DNA from: Planctomycetota bacterium
GTDB lineage: Bacteria > Planctomycetota > Phycisphaerae > Phycisphaerales > SM1A02
NCBI GenBank assembly: GCA_003671025.1
Contig: QWPW01000008.1
Coordinates: forward strand, 1-64,000
Direction: 5' to 3'
DNA length: 64,000 nt
Both the position numbers and the translations under genes were made by a program. The number at the start of each line of letters is the position of its first letter. The first letter of the stretch is position 1. This document shows, in pieces, positions 54,088 to 63,149 of this stretch. The notes under the pieces were generated by a model. It was not told the DNA's origin, made no database searches, and saw only the letters and a list, made by a program, of their open reading frames with translations.

Positions 54088-55482
54088 ATGCCGATTGAAA
54101 TCACCATGCCTCGCCTGTCCGACACGATGGAAGCAGGCACTGTCATCAAGTGGAATGTGAAAGAAGGCGACGCCGTCAAGTCGGGCTCGATCGTTGCGGA
54201 CATCGAGACCGACAAGGCCACGATGGAAATGCAATGCTTCGACGATGGCCGCATGGCCGCGATCGTGGTGGAGGCTGGTCGTCAAGTGAAGGTGGGAACG
54301 CTGATCGCGTTGGTCGCGCTTGAGGGAGAAAATCTCGCGGCGGTGAAAGCGCTCGCGAATGCGGCCAAGTCCGCAGCACCGACACAAGCGTCTGCAGCGG
54401 CGACCTCGGCAACGAAGTCCAGCAACGACTCCACGAGTCCCGTCGGCGCGCCCGCATCCGCAGTGACGCAGACCGAGACTCGTCACGGAATGGAAGGATT
54501 TCCCGCAGAAAACGCGGTCGATGGCGATGGTCCGCGCATGCGCGCGAGTCCCGTTGCCCGACGTATGGCCGAAGATCACGGTCTCTCGATTCAATCGATT
54601 CAGGGCACGGGTCCAGCTGGGCGCATCATCAAGCGTGATGTTGAACAGGCGCTTGAGAATCGTTCCGCAGCCAAGTCGGCGAGCACATCGAGCGCCACCC
54701 ATGCAACGCTCGCACCTGCGCAAGCGTTGGCCGTGAGCACCAGTGGTGTGCAGACCGCGTCGAGTCCGCTCGCATTGGCATTGCCAGGACGCGATGTCGC
54801 TCTCAGCGGAATGCGCCAAGTGATTGCGCGTCGACTGGTCGAGAGCAAGACCACCATTCCGCACTATCAAGTGACCATGAAGTTTGACATGGACGCGCTG
54901 CTGGAATTGCGCGCGAGTTTCAACACCAAGTTGGCGTCGTCAGGCGTCAAGTTGTCGGTCAACGATTTCCTCGTGCGTGCGTGTGCGTTGGCGATGGCTG
55001 AGCATCCGTACTTCAACGCAAGCTTCGCTGGCGATCACGTGCGCGTGCACAGCGTGGTCAACATTGGCGTTGCCATCTCGCTGCCCGAAGAGAAGGGCGG
55101 AGGACTGGTGGTGGGCGTCATTCGTGATGCCGATCACAAGAGTTTGCGCCAGATTTCCGGCGAAACCAAGGCGCTCGCCGAGAAGGCGCGCACCAAGGGT
55201 CTCACAGTGCAAGAGATGTCCGACGCCACCTTCACCATTTCCAACTTAGGGATGTTCGGTGTCGAGCACTTCACCGCGATCATCAATCCGCCCAACTCCG
55301 CGATTCTCGCGTGTGGTGCAGCGGTCGAGCAGCCCGTGGTGCGCAATCGCGAACTCGTGGTGGGAACGCAAATGCAAGCGACGCTTTCGCTCGATCACCG
55401 CGTGATCGATGGCGCGATGGCCGCGCAGTATCTCGCGAGCTTGAAAGAGTTCATCGAAGAGCCAGAGACGCTGGTCATCTGA
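54088..55482 (+). CDS. pdhC: Dihydrolipoamide acetyltransferase (E2) of pyruvate dehydrogenase
   Basis: A 464-residue E2 core enzyme. One lipoyl domain at residues 1-78 carries the lipoylated Lys in ETDKATME. A Ser/Ala/Thr-rich linker, a peripheral subunit-binding domain near 150-190 (RASPVARRMAEDHGLSI, GTGPAGRIIKRDV) and a catalytic domain from about 240 follow. The active-site stretch DHRVIDGAMAAQ is near 435. ATG 54088 is chosen because MPIEITMPRLSDTMEAG is the standard start of the lipoyl domain. The E3 lipoamide dehydrogenase is not in the window. The 3' end overlaps the convergent lutC by 8 bases. Confidence 0.95.
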   Translation: MPIEITMPRLSDTMEAGTVIKWNVKEGDAVKSGSIVADIETDKATMEMQCFDDGRMAAIVVEAGRQVKVGTLIALVALEGENLAAVKALANAAKSAAPTQASAAATSATKSSNDSTSPVGAPASAVTQTETRHGMEGFPAENAVDGDGPRMRASPVARRMAEDHGLSIQSIQGTGPAGRIIKRDVEQALENRSAAKSASTSSATHATLAPAQALAVSTSGVQTASSPLALALPGRDVALSGMRQVIARRLVESKTTIPHYQVTMKFDMDALLELRASFNTKLASSGVKLSVNDFLVRACALAMAEHPYFNASFAGDHVRVHSVVNIGVAISLPEEKGGGLVVGVIRDADHKSLRQISGETKALAEKARTKGLTVQEMSDATFTISNLGMFGVEHFTAIINPPNSAILACGAAVEQPVVRNRELVVGTQMQATLSLDHRVIDGAMAAQYLASLKEFIEEPETLVI

Positions 55483-56203
55483 TCAGCGCGTGCGCGTCGG
55501 CGACGTGCTTACTTTCGTCAGCGACGAGCACAATCTCAACATACGCAGGGCCATGCACGCCCGTGACCAACACGCCTTCGATGTCGGCGGTCTTCGATGG
55601 ACCGGTGATGATCGTCGTTGACGCGGCGGTGGTGCATTCGTTGCGAATCTCGAAAAGGTCGACGAGGTCGGCGAGGATCTGCGACTCGAACACGATCGCG
55701 AGATGAATCGGTGGAGTGATCCACGCGTTGCGCATGCGACCGATGGTGGAGATCACCAGTGAGCCCGAGTCAGCGATGGCGCAATCGACATCGGTGATGC
55801 CGACATCGCAGTCAAACAAACCGTCTGCGTCGTCGTCGCGCGCGAGCGTGGCCGGGCATGAGGAGAGGCAATCGCGCATGCGTTGGGCGAGCGACGCATC
55901 GCGGATCGCCACCACCGTGCGCAGAGTTTGGTTGGGCGTGCTTGTGTCCGCGTGTGCGCGCATGATTGCGGCGACGGTGGTGTGCAGCGCATCCGATGCG
56001 CATCGAGTCACACGCATGCCGACGCTCGATGCGCGAGTCGCGAAGATGGTGGCCAGATCGCTGTTGCTGGCACTGGTGCGTCGCGCGATGGACAAGTCGA
56101 CTGCGTTCATCGCGCTCGCTGGTTGCGCGGCGACTGCGCGGCGAACGCGCTCCAACAATGCGGCGACCCCTGCGTCTCGAGCGCGAATCGTTGCGTCGTT
56201 CAT
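55475..56203 (-). CDS. lutC: LutC/YkgG-type LUD-domain protein
   Basis: A 242-residue protein of the LUD family, the third subunit of the LutABC L-lactate oxidation complex. The C-terminal part shows the family pattern: ITDVDCAIADSGSLVIS near residue 140, HLAIVFESQILADLVDLF near 170, and TTIITGPSKTADIEGVLVTGVHGPAYVEIVLV near 200. Start ATG 56203 is chosen over 56257 because the latter would run into lutB; as chosen it overlaps the lutB stop by four bases. Genes lutA, lutB and lutC are all coupled in this way. L-lactate as substrate is inferred from the family. Confidence 0.9.
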   Translation of the reverse strand: MNDATIRARDAGVAALLERVRRAVAAQPASAMNAVDLSIARRTSASNSDLATIFATRASSVGMRVTRCASDALHTTVAAIMRAHADTSTPNQTLRTVVAIRDASLAQRMRDCLSSCPATLARDDDADGLFDCDVGITDVDCAIADSGSLVISTIGRMRNAWITPPIHLAIVFESQILADLVDLFEIRNECTTAASTTIITGPSKTADIEGVLVTGVHGPAYVEIVLVADESKHVADAHALIR

Positions 56204-57711
56204 CGCGCAGCCTCTTTCGGTGGCGCGTCGCGCTCGGCCGCGTGTTGGACAAACCATGCGCGAAACGGCTGCGCGGAAGCAATTCCTAAGTCACGCGATT
56301 GCGTCCAACCAGCGGCGGGCCCAGGCGCATTGGAGATCCACGCGTGTCGTCCGTCGTTTTGTCCGAGCATGCGTGCATGCAAACGACTCGCGCGAATGGC
56401 TAAGCGAAACAGCATTGGTCGCTGCGCCAGCCAACGCCACAAGCGAAGCGCGCGCGATTCGCTTGCCGGTGAAAGTGTGCGCGTGCGCAGTTCGGCGCGA
56501 GCGTGCAACAAGAACTTTGGAATATCGATCTTGACCGGACACGCCTCGAGACACGCGCCGCACAGCGAACTCGCGCGTGGAAGATCGGGGTAGTTCGCAA
56601 GTCCTTCGGCGCGCGCGGCGCCTCGATTGAGTTCGGGTGTGAGCACCGCACCAATGGGCCCCGAGTACACCGAGCCGTAACTGTGTCCGCCCACCTTGCG
56701 ATAGACGGGACATGCGTTGAGGCACGCGCCGCAGCGAATGCAGCGCAACAATTCGCGCTTGCTGCTGCCGAGAATCCCCGTGCGCCCCGCGTCGACGAGC
56801 ACGATGTGCAGTTCTTTCGGGCCGTTCGATTCGCCGGCGCGCCTCGGTCCATTCACAAACGAGGTGTACACCGTGAGTGGTTGACCAGTGCCGCTGCGCG
56901 CGAGCAGCTTGAGAAACGGCGCGAGATCACGCGCGCCGCGCAGAAGTTTTTCGATGCCCACAAACATGATGTGCACTGGCGGCCCGCCCACCGAGAGATC
57001 GAAGTTGCCTTCGTTGGTGCAGATGACTGCGGTGCCTTCTTCTGCGAGCAGGAAGTTCGCGCCAGAAACGCCGATGTGCGCGTGACGATAGAGGCCGCGC
57101 ATATGCGCGCGCGCAATCGCCGTGAGTTCCTCGGGATCCTCGGTGTAGCGCGAGCCGAGCACGCGCACGAAACTGCGCGCAGCAGCGGCGCGATCCTTGT
57201 GAATCATCGGCGTGACGATGTGGCTGGGCGCATCGTTGTCGATCTGCAGAATGAACTCGCCGAGATCGGTCTCCACCGTTTCGATGCCCGCACGCGTGAG
57301 CGCGTCGACGAGTCCGATCTCTTCGGTGAGCATCGACTTGCTCTTCACGCAGCGTGTGGCTTTCACGGCGTACTTGGCTTCGTGTTGGGCCGCGATGCTC
57401 AGCGCGATGGCGCATGCTTGCGCGGCATCGACGGCGGCGTGAACGATCGATCCGTGCGCTTGTGCTCGCTCGATGAACTGCTCAAGCAACACATCAAGTT
57501 GATCAAGCGCCTGTTGCTTCGTCGTCGCGGCGACGCTGCGCAAGAGTTCGTAATCGTCGTGACCAAAGTCCGCGCCGAACACGCTCTTGCGTTGTTCGTC
57601 TTTGAGATGAGTGGCGCGACCGACGAACTGCTGCAAGTGGACATCGGCAATCGCCGCGCGTGCACGCGGCATCATGTCGTAGGGAAGCGTCGGCGCGATG
57701 AGTTCGTTCAC
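56200..57711 (-). CDS. lutB: LutB iron-sulfur protein
   Basis: A 503-residue protein combining a LUD domain with a ferredoxin-like domain carrying two [4Fe-4S] motifs. The LUD part (about 75-300) includes VKSKSMLTEEIGL, the LGEFILQIDNDAPSHIV block and GVSGANFLLAEEGTAVI. The clusters are bound by CIRCGACLNACPVY near residue 330 and SLCGACLEACPVKIDIP near 383. The C-terminal 100 residues contain WRWLAQRPMLFRLAIR and are basic. It passes electrons from lactate oxidation, probably to a membrane carrier. Its start overlaps the end of lutA. Confidence 0.95.
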   Translation of the reverse strand: MNELIAPTLPYDMMPRARAAIADVHLQQFVGRATHLKDEQRKSVFGADFGHDDYELLRSVAATTKQQALDQLDVLLEQFIERAQAHGSIVHAAVDAAQACAIALSIAAQHEAKYAVKATRCVKSKSMLTEEIGLVDALTRAGIETVETDLGEFILQIDNDAPSHIVTPMIHKDRAAAARSFVRVLGSRYTEDPEELTAIARAHMRGLYRHAHIGVSGANFLLAEEGTAVICTNEGNFDLSVGGPPVHIMFVGIEKLLRGARDLAPFLKLLARSGTGQPLTVYTSFVNGPRRAGESNGPKELHIVLVDAGRTGILGSSKRELLRCIRCGACLNACPVYRKVGGHSYGSVYSGPIGAVLTPELNRGAARAEGLANYPDLPRASSLCGACLEACPVKIDIPKFLLHARAELRTRTLSPASESRALRLWRWLAQRPMLFRLAIRASRLHARMLGQNDGRHAWISNAPGPAAGWTQSRDLGIASAQPFRAWFVQHAAERDAPPKEAAR

Positions 57712-58487
57712 GCGATAGATTCCATCGCGAGTAAACCCAATCGATGTGCCAGCGCTTCGGCGGGAGAGATGATTCGAAATGCCGCGGCACTATTGTTGTC
57801 TGCGCGTTGACGATGAGCGAGTCCCGCAAGATGCGCGCCGCATCCGGTGTCGCTCACCACCAGCGTGCTCGCGCCGGTGGTCGCGACGTGCGCGAGTTTC
57901 TCTTGGCCCAAAGCTGAGGAAACCTCGGGAAATTGCGTGGAAAACATGCCGCCGAAGCCGCAGCACTGCGCCATGTCGGGCAAGGGGCGCACATCGCGAC
58001 AGCCAAACGCAGTGAGAAATGGCGCGGTGCAACCATGTCGATGAATGCCACGCAAGTGACAGGCATCGTGACAAGTCATCGATGGATCGCACTCGGGCGA
58101 TGGAGCGCTTGTGGTGGGAACGGCCACACGAAGTTGCGTCTCCAAGAACTCCACCAACTCGAAGGTCCGGGCCGCGAGCGCGAGTGCGTCGCGATGATCG
58201 TCGCTTCCGTGAACAAACAAATCGGCGAAGCGTTCGCGCACGATGGCGCAGCACGAGCCTGACGGAGTGACCACGGCGTCGAACGCGCGGAAGATCACAC
58301 ACATCCGTCGCGCCAGGGTCGCGGCTTCCTCGGGCAATCCGTTGGAAAGAAGTGGTTGACCGCAACACGTTTGTTCGGCGGGAACTTCGGGAGTGACTCC
58401 AAAGTGCTCCAACACCAACACCGTCGCTTGCAACGATCGCGGCGCGAGCGCTTCAGCAAGACAGGTGGTGAAGAGAGCGACGCGCAT
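57708..58487 (-). CDS. lutA: LutA, cysteine-rich (CCG-domain) protein
   Basis: A 259-residue protein with two CCG domains: the pairs TCCGQPLLSNG near residue 40 with SGSCCAIV near 76, and the CHDACHLRGIHRHG region with QCCGFGG near 170 and DTGCGAHLAG near 210. These cysteine clusters, as in GlpC and HdrB, bind an iron-sulfur cluster. It starts at ATG 58487 with MRVALFTTC, the usual LutA N-terminus, and TATCGT lies seven bases upstream; the ORF-track start at GTG 58496 would overlap that hexamer. It heads the lutABC operon. Confidence 0.93.
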   Translation of the reverse strand: MRVALFTTCLAEALAPRSLQATVLVLEHFGVTPEVPAEQTCCGQPLLSNGLPEEAATLARRMCVIFRAFDAVVTPSGSCCAIVRERFADLFVHGSDDHRDALALAARTFELVEFLETQLRVAVPTTSAPSPECDPSMTCHDACHLRGIHRHGCTAPFLTAFGCRDVRPLPDMAQCCGFGGMFSTQFPEVSSALGQEKLAHVATTGASTLVVSDTGCGAHLAGLAHRQRADNNSAAAFRIISPAEALAHRLGLLAMESIA

Positions 58488-58494
58488 TGGCAGC

Positions 58495-58500
58495 ACGATA
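58495..58500 (-). promoter_or_regulatory. -10-like TATCGT, 7 bases before lutA ATG
   Basis: Reverse-strand TATCGT, seven bases (GCTGCCA), then ATG. It supports the shorter lutA start and a leaderless lut transcript. No GntR-type operator was recognised. Confidence 0.5.
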
Positions 58501-58510
58501 GCACGACGCT

Positions 58511-59722
58511 CTAACTCTCCGACACCATGCGCAACAGAAGTGGTGATGCAAGCGGCGCGAGACTCCAGACTACCAGTGCGAGTGCGACACTCAACATCGC
58601 CAAGAGCAACGCTTCGGTGGCGATGAATGTCGCGACGCGCGCGCGTGATGCACCGAGTCGACGCATGAGTGCGAGTTCATCGGCGCGCAGACGAATGGAA
58701 AGTGCGAAAGCACTCGCGACCACCAACGCTACCAGCAGTGCAGTTCCCAGCGCGACTGCGCCGAGCACACGAGCGACGCCGAAGATGCGATCGAGAACGC
58801 GCGAGGCGAAGAGCTCGGGACGGATCAGCTGCAGCGGCTCGTTTTTCGCAGTAAATCGGCCTAAAAGAAGCGCGAGCGATTTGGCATCGCGTGGGTACAC
58901 CAGCGCGGCGTCGAGGGGTAAGTCGTCGACGCTGCCGTGGAAATGGAAGGATGCGGAAGTCGTCGCAGTGGCAGCAGTCGTGGCCGCGCGTTCGATGACC
59001 AGCGCCTCAGAGAGAATCGCACGCGCACCGTCTTGACCGATCACCGCGGCGGCTGCCGTTGACGATCCCGATGGATGCGCTGGATCAGCGTGCCGATGAC
59101 CGAGGCCGCGAATCGACCACATGGTCCTCAAGTCGACGAAGATGACATCGTCATCGGCGGACCCTGTTTCACGCAGGATTCCCGTGACCGTGAGTTCCAG
59201 TGGGAGCACGCCCGCGAGATCGCTTAACGAGTGCGCGTCGGTAAACAAACGAGCATCATCGGTGAGTGCGAGCCTCTGTGCGACGTTGGCACCTACGACA
59301 CACTCACCGATCAACGCAAACATCTCGCCGCGTTGAGGCGTGATCTCCCTCTGTGCGAAGTAATCGAGGGTGGTGCCGACGACGACCGCTTCGCGCGCGG
59401 AAGCTCCCAGCATGATCGGAATTGCCCGCGCCATTTCGTCGTGTTCAACGCGCGCGAGATCACGCATGGTCAATCCGTTGGGCGGAGTTGAGGCGAAGAA
59501 GAGTGCGCCAAAGACCAGATCGGACTCGCTGCCTTTGGCGCCCAAGAGCAACGGCGCGATGTGTGCGCGCGCGGTCATGTCGAGCGAGGCGCGTGCCAAC
59601 AGCGACGACAACGCGAGCGGAACTCCCAGCGACACGCCCAACACAAACGCCAACAACAGCGAGCGCTTCCACGCGTGAAGCAGCGATGTGCGCGCGATGA
59701 ACAGCGAGTGACGCAAGATCAT
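58511..59722 (-). CDS. FtsX/MacB-type ABC transporter permease
   Basis: A 403-residue membrane protein of the FtsX-like permease class. It has one N-terminal helix (SLLLAFVLGVSLGVPLALSSLL, residues about 20-42), a periplasmic domain of about 250 residues, then three C-terminal helices (near 308-335 ALGTALLVALVVASAFALSI, 355-375, 380-400). The basic cytoplasmic loop RLRADELALMRRLGASRARV between the last helices is the usual FtsX contact with the ATPase. Its start overlaps the end of the ATPase gene. With that ATPase and the divergent ZnuA-like lipoprotein it may form a metal-related transporter; this grouping is inference. Confidence 0.85.
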   Translation of the reverse strand: MILRHSLFIARTSLLHAWKRSLLLAFVLGVSLGVPLALSSLLARASLDMTARAHIAPLLLGAKGSESDLVFGALFFASTPPNGLTMRDLARVEHDEMARAIPIMLGASAREAVVVGTTLDYFAQREITPQRGEMFALIGECVVGANVAQRLALTDDARLFTDAHSLSDLAGVLPLELTVTGILRETGSADDDVIFVDLRTMWSIRGLGHRHADPAHPSGSSTAAAAVIGQDGARAILSEALVIERAATTAATATTSASFHFHGSVDDLPLDAALVYPRDAKSLALLLGRFTAKNEPLQLIRPELFASRVLDRIFGVARVLGAVALGTALLVALVVASAFALSIRLRADELALMRRLGASRARVATFIATEALLLAMLSVALALVVWSLAPLASPLLLRMVSES

Positions 59723-60414
59723 TCGAGCTCTCCGATAGTCAAAACCGAGCCGAAAAGCGGCACAATCGACTGGTCATGAGTGGCGATGATCAACGCGGCG
59801 CCGGCGGCTTGAGTTTCGCGCAGCAGCAATTCGGCGATCGCGCGTTTGCGCGGAGTATCGAGGCTTCCGGTTGGTTCATCGGCGAGCACGAGCGAGGGTT
59901 TGGTCACCAGTGCGCGCGCGATCGCGACGCGTTGCCGCTCGCCATGGGACATGGTCAAGATGGAGCGACGCTCCATGCCGCGTAAGCCCACGCGTTCGAG
60001 TAACTCCAACGCTCGCGCACGCGCGGCGTCATTCAACACCAGCGACGCATGCAAGCGAAATGGCAGCAGCACATTGTCGAGCACATCAAGCGCATCCACC
60101 AACTCGAAGGTTTGGAAGACTTGGCCACAGCCAGTCGCGCGATGCTTGCGCCGCGCCGTGTCCGTCGCGGTTGAGATCATCACTCCGCTCGCTTGAATCG
60201 ATCCGCGTTGGGGCAGCAGTTCGCCGCAGAGCAGTGACAGCAGCGTGCTCTTGCCCGAACCCGATGCGCCGCGTACGGCCAACGACTCGCCGCCATGGAG
60301 CACGATGGGGCGCACGCGCAGTTCAAATCCGCTCGCGCGACGAAACTCCAATTCGCTGGTGACCAGCAGCGGAGTCGCGACGAGGGGCGATGAGTCTTGA
60401 GCGATACCAAGCAC
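59719..60414 (-). CDS. ABC transporter ATPase paired with the FtsX-type permease
   Basis: A 231-residue LolD/MacB-type ATPase. It has Walker A GASGSGKSTLLS near residue 47, the Q-loop in GQVFQTFELVDALD, the signature near 145 in the form MSHGERQRVAIARAL (usual Gly-Gly replaced by His-Gly), Walker B LVLADEPTGSLD near 168 and the switch His in IIATHD. The start is GTG 60414, with TACTCT exactly six bases upstream; the ORF-track start at 60615 would run across the divergent gene. It is coupled to the permease gene (overlap of four bases). Confidence 0.87.
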   Translation of the reverse strand: MLGIAQDSSPLVATPLLVTSELEFRRASGFELRVRPIVLHGGESLAVRGASGSGKSTLLSLLCGELLPQRGSIQASGVMISTATDTARRKHRATGCGQVFQTFELVDALDVLDNVLLPFRLHASLVLNDAARARALELLERVGLRGMERRSILTMSHGERQRVAIARALVTKPSLVLADEPTGSLDTPRKRAIAELLLRETQAAGAALIIATHDQSIVPLFGSVLTIGELE

Positions 60415-60415
60415 G

Positions 60416-60451
60416 CGCGCAGAGTAACGCTTGTGCCGTGTACTCTGCGCG
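60416..60451. promoter_or_regulatory. Symmetric divergent promoter pair / inverted repeat
   Basis: Arms CGCGCAGAGTA (60416-60426) and TACTCTGCGCG (60441-60451) are exact reverse complements with a 14-base spacer. Each arm contains TACTCT six bases before a start codon: GTG 60414 on the reverse strand and ATG 60453 on the forward strand. It is either two matched leaderless promoters or also an operator for a dimeric regulator, such as a metal-responsive one. Confidence 0.65.
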
Positions 60452-60452
60452 T

Positions 60453-61421
60453 ATGACTTGCACGATTCATCATCGAGAGAACTCCGCGCATCGCTGTGTG
60501 TGCGCATTGCTGATTTCATTGTGCAGCGTGATGATGTGCATGCTGGTGGCCTGCGGGGGCAACGCCGCGCCTGCGCCGACCGCGAATCGCGCGAAACCGC
60601 TGGTTTTTGCGGCAAATCCGCCGATTGCGAGCTTCGTGGACGCGCTTGCTGGCGACGCGGTCACCGTGATCACGCCGTGGAGCGCGCATGCGGGTGACCC
60701 TGCACAGTGGCTGCCCACATCGGCAGAGATTCGGTCTGTTGCTGCGTGTGATCTCATCGTGCTCAACGGCGCGGGCTACGAGCCTTGGACGGAACAAGCA
60801 GCGTTGCCGCGCGCGCGTGTGCTCGTGAGTAGCGAAAGCAAGCGCGACCGTTACATCACTGAGTCTGGCAGCGTGCATAGTCATGGGCCTCAAGGCGAAC
60901 ACTCGCATGGCGCGACTGCATCGACCACATGGCTTTCGATGGAGATGGCGCAGACGCAACTCGACGCGATTGCGCAGCGATTGACCCAACTGCTGCCAAC
61001 TCAACGCGAGAGCATCGAAAGCAATCGAGTCGCGTTGCAGGCGCGATTGCACGCGCTGTCGACTTCGGTGAGAGCGACCAGCGCGCGGCGCCCGCATTGG
61101 TTCGCGTCGCATCCTGTCTATCAATACCTCGCGCAAGAAGGCGGCTTGGTGATTGACAGCATGCACTGGGAGCCTGGCGAAATGCCCAGCGACAGTGAGT
61201 GGGAGACGCTGCGTGGGTTGCGCGCACGCGACTCGAGTCCCGTCGCGCTCATGTTGTGGGAAGGGGAGCCAGGGATTGCGATTCGTGAGAAACTTGCGGC
61301 AATCAGCACGAATGTCGTGGTTTTTCCACCGCAAGGGGTTGCGGGCGAGCGTGACTTTGTGAGCAGCCTTGAACGCAGCGTTGCCGCGATGCAAGACGCA
61401 GCAGCATCGTCTGTGCGCTGA
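60453..61421 (+). CDS. ZnuA/TroA-like metal-binding lipoprotein
   Basis: A 322-residue substrate-binding lipoprotein with lipobox LVAC near residue 34. Features of the zinc/manganese cluster 9 family: FAANPPIASFVDALAG near 53, LNGAGYEPWTEQA near 105, a short His-rich loop (HSHGPQGEHSHG) near 150, and WFASHPVYQYLAQEGGL near 235 with its metal-ligand His. Two canonical His sites are altered: DPH in the first domain reads DPAQWLP, and the DPHVWLS-type site reads TTWLS. Metal binding may therefore differ from ZnuA. There is no ZnuB or ZnuC gene; the nearest transporter is the divergent FtsX-type pair. ATG 60453 follows TACTCT by six bases. Confidence 0.8.
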   Translation: MTCTIHHRENSAHRCVCALLISLCSVMMCMLVACGGNAAPAPTANRAKPLVFAANPPIASFVDALAGDAVTVITPWSAHAGDPAQWLPTSAEIRSVAACDLIVLNGAGYEPWTEQAALPRARVLVSSESKRDRYITESGSVHSHGPQGEHSHGATASTTWLSMEMAQTQLDAIAQRLTQLLPTQRESIESNRVALQARLHALSTSVRATSARRPHWFASHPVYQYLAQEGGLVIDSMHWEPGEMPSDSEWETLRGLRARDSSPVALMLWEGEPGIAIREKLAAISTNVVVFPPQGVAGERDFVSSLERSVAAMQDAAASSVR

Positions 61422-61427
61422 TCGAGT

Positions 61428-61433
61428 TAGACT
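61428..61433 (+). promoter_or_regulatory. -10-like TAGACT, 6 bases before start codon
   Basis: TAGACT, six bases (GTCACC), then ATG 61440. It gives the nuclease-like gene its own leaderless start only seven bases after the upstream stop codon. Confidence 0.5.
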
Positions 61434-61439
61434 GTCACC

Positions 61440-63068
61440 ATGCTGACTTCACTCATCTTGACTGCGTTTCTCGCGTCGATGCCAATCACCACGAGCGCCG
61501 CGATCACAGCGAACTCCGCGCCTACGCAACAAGCAGGCAAGCAACAAGACGCGGCCAAGCAGAGCACATCCAAGAAAGCAGTTCGCCCCGCGGGGATGTG
61601 GTACGGCATCGAGGACGCCCGTCCCAAAGCGAAGGGCGCACTTCGCTTGGCGTGTTACAACGCGGAAAACCTCTTCGATCGCATCGATGATCCCACGCAG
61701 TCGGGCGAGTACGACGATCTCAAAGAAGCGACCACCGAGGTGCGACTCAAGGCAATTGCTGCGGTGATTCGTCGTCTCGACGCCGATGTGCTTTGCCTCG
61801 AAGAGATCGAATCGAAAGAGTGCCTCACATGGTTTCGCGACACCTATCTCAAAGGAATGGGATACGACTATCTCGCCAGTGAAGACGTGAGTTACTACCG
61901 AGGGGTTGAGCAGTCGGTGCTCTCGCGCGTGCCCATCACCAAGGTCACGGTGTTCAAGGGTGAAGACGCGGTGATCGAAGACATGAAAGCGCGTCAGACT
62001 CCTGAGTTAGCGAAAGCGCTGGGAGCAGAGTGGGGCAAGCCTACTTCGGCCGAAAGCGGCAACGGGAAGCCCAAGGTGTTCCAACGCTCTCCGCTCAAAG
62101 TCGATCTCAAGACCAAGGACGGTTACGAATTGACGGTGTACTGCGTGCATTACAAGGCGGGAAATTTCGATCATCAACGCGAGCTCGAAGCACTGCAAAC
62201 CGAGGCATTCATCAAGGATGGCCTCAAGGTAAATCCCGACGCGAACATCGCGGTGCTCGGCGATTTCAACGGCACGCCCAACGACATGAATGTGCGCGTG
62301 CTGCGCTCGAGTGACGCGGGATTGGTGAGCGCGTACGACTGGCGCTTCGACAAGAAGCCCGCGTCGCCCGATGTCTTCACCACGCACGCGAGTGGTCGTT
62401 CGATTGACTTCATCGTGATGACTCCCGGCCTTGCCGCGGATTGCATCGACGGTTCCTACTTCGTGTTGGGCGCGATGCATGCCGCGAGTGATTGGGATTA
62501 CAAGAAGGCCGCGGAGATTCCTCCTCCGGATGGCTACGCGAGTGATCACTATCCGGTGGTGATTGATATTGCCGTGAAGAACGACAAGCCTGCGTCGGAC
62601 TTCAAGTCACCCGCGCGAAGCAATGCAACTGCCGCGACTCCCGCGACGTCGAAAGATTCGGCGACGACGACCAGCGATACCAAGTCAAACGACATTACGA
62701 GTGACAAGTCAATCGACAGCGAGAATGGACTGCGCGCACTCGCCGGACGCACCGCGCCTGCGGCCGACATCGCCACCGCGACGGCGTTGCATGCAGCAGG
62801 TTGGAGTTACGTGATGCCCATGCCCAAGAGCAAGACTGCGAGTTGGGAGAACACCAACGCGAAGTCGACGTTTTGGATTGGCCACTGGAAACACGCGCCC
62901 TCAGGCAAGACTTCGCAGACTGCGCCAGCTGATGGCAACGACATTGTCGGCGGCGAGAGCGCGCTCGACGAGAAGGGCAAAGTGCGTTGGAAAGACGGCG
63001 GAGCTCCTGCGGCACCGAGTTTTGTGGAGTGGCTGTGTTCGAGTGAAGGCGGCATCGAGCCTAAGTGA
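61440..63068 (+). CDS. Secreted endonuclease/exonuclease/phosphatase-family protein
   Basis: A 542-residue exported protein. A signal peptide ends near residue 21 (ASMPITTSA), followed by a Gln/Lys/Ala linker. The EEP domain (about 65-380) has its metal and catalytic landmarks in order: CYNAENLFD near 78, CLEEIESKE near 119, VYCVHYKAGNFDHQ near 235, VLGDFNGTPND near 275, SIDFIVMTPG near 320 and ASDHYPVVID near 362. It could be a nuclease, phosphodiesterase or lipid phosphatase; the substrate cannot be told. A Ser/Thr/Ala linker leads to a 110-residue C-terminal part with several Trp (TFWIGHWKH) of unknown role. Confidence 0.85.
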   Translation: MLTSLILTAFLASMPITTSAAITANSAPTQQAGKQQDAAKQSTSKKAVRPAGMWYGIEDARPKAKGALRLACYNAENLFDRIDDPTQSGEYDDLKEATTEVRLKAIAAVIRRLDADVLCLEEIESKECLTWFRDTYLKGMGYDYLASEDVSYYRGVEQSVLSRVPITKVTVFKGEDAVIEDMKARQTPELAKALGAEWGKPTSAESGNGKPKVFQRSPLKVDLKTKDGYELTVYCVHYKAGNFDHQRELEALQTEAFIKDGLKVNPDANIAVLGDFNGTPNDMNVRVLRSSDAGLVSAYDWRFDKKPASPDVFTTHASGRSIDFIVMTPGLAADCIDGSYFVLGAMHAASDWDYKKAAEIPPPDGYASDHYPVVIDIAVKNDKPASDFKSPARSNATAATPATSKDSATTTSDTKSNDITSDKSIDSENGLRALAGRTAPAADIATATALHAAGWSYVMPMPKSKTASWENTNAKSTFWIGHWKHAPSGKTSQTAPADGNDIVGGESALDEKGKVRWKDGGAPAAPSFVEWLCSSEGGIEPK

Positions 63069-63149
63069 GATGGCATCGGGCGTGCGTCATCGATGCCCGT
63101 GCATCGCTGGTTGTCACCCATCGAATCGCCGTCCATCACATCGAAAGAC

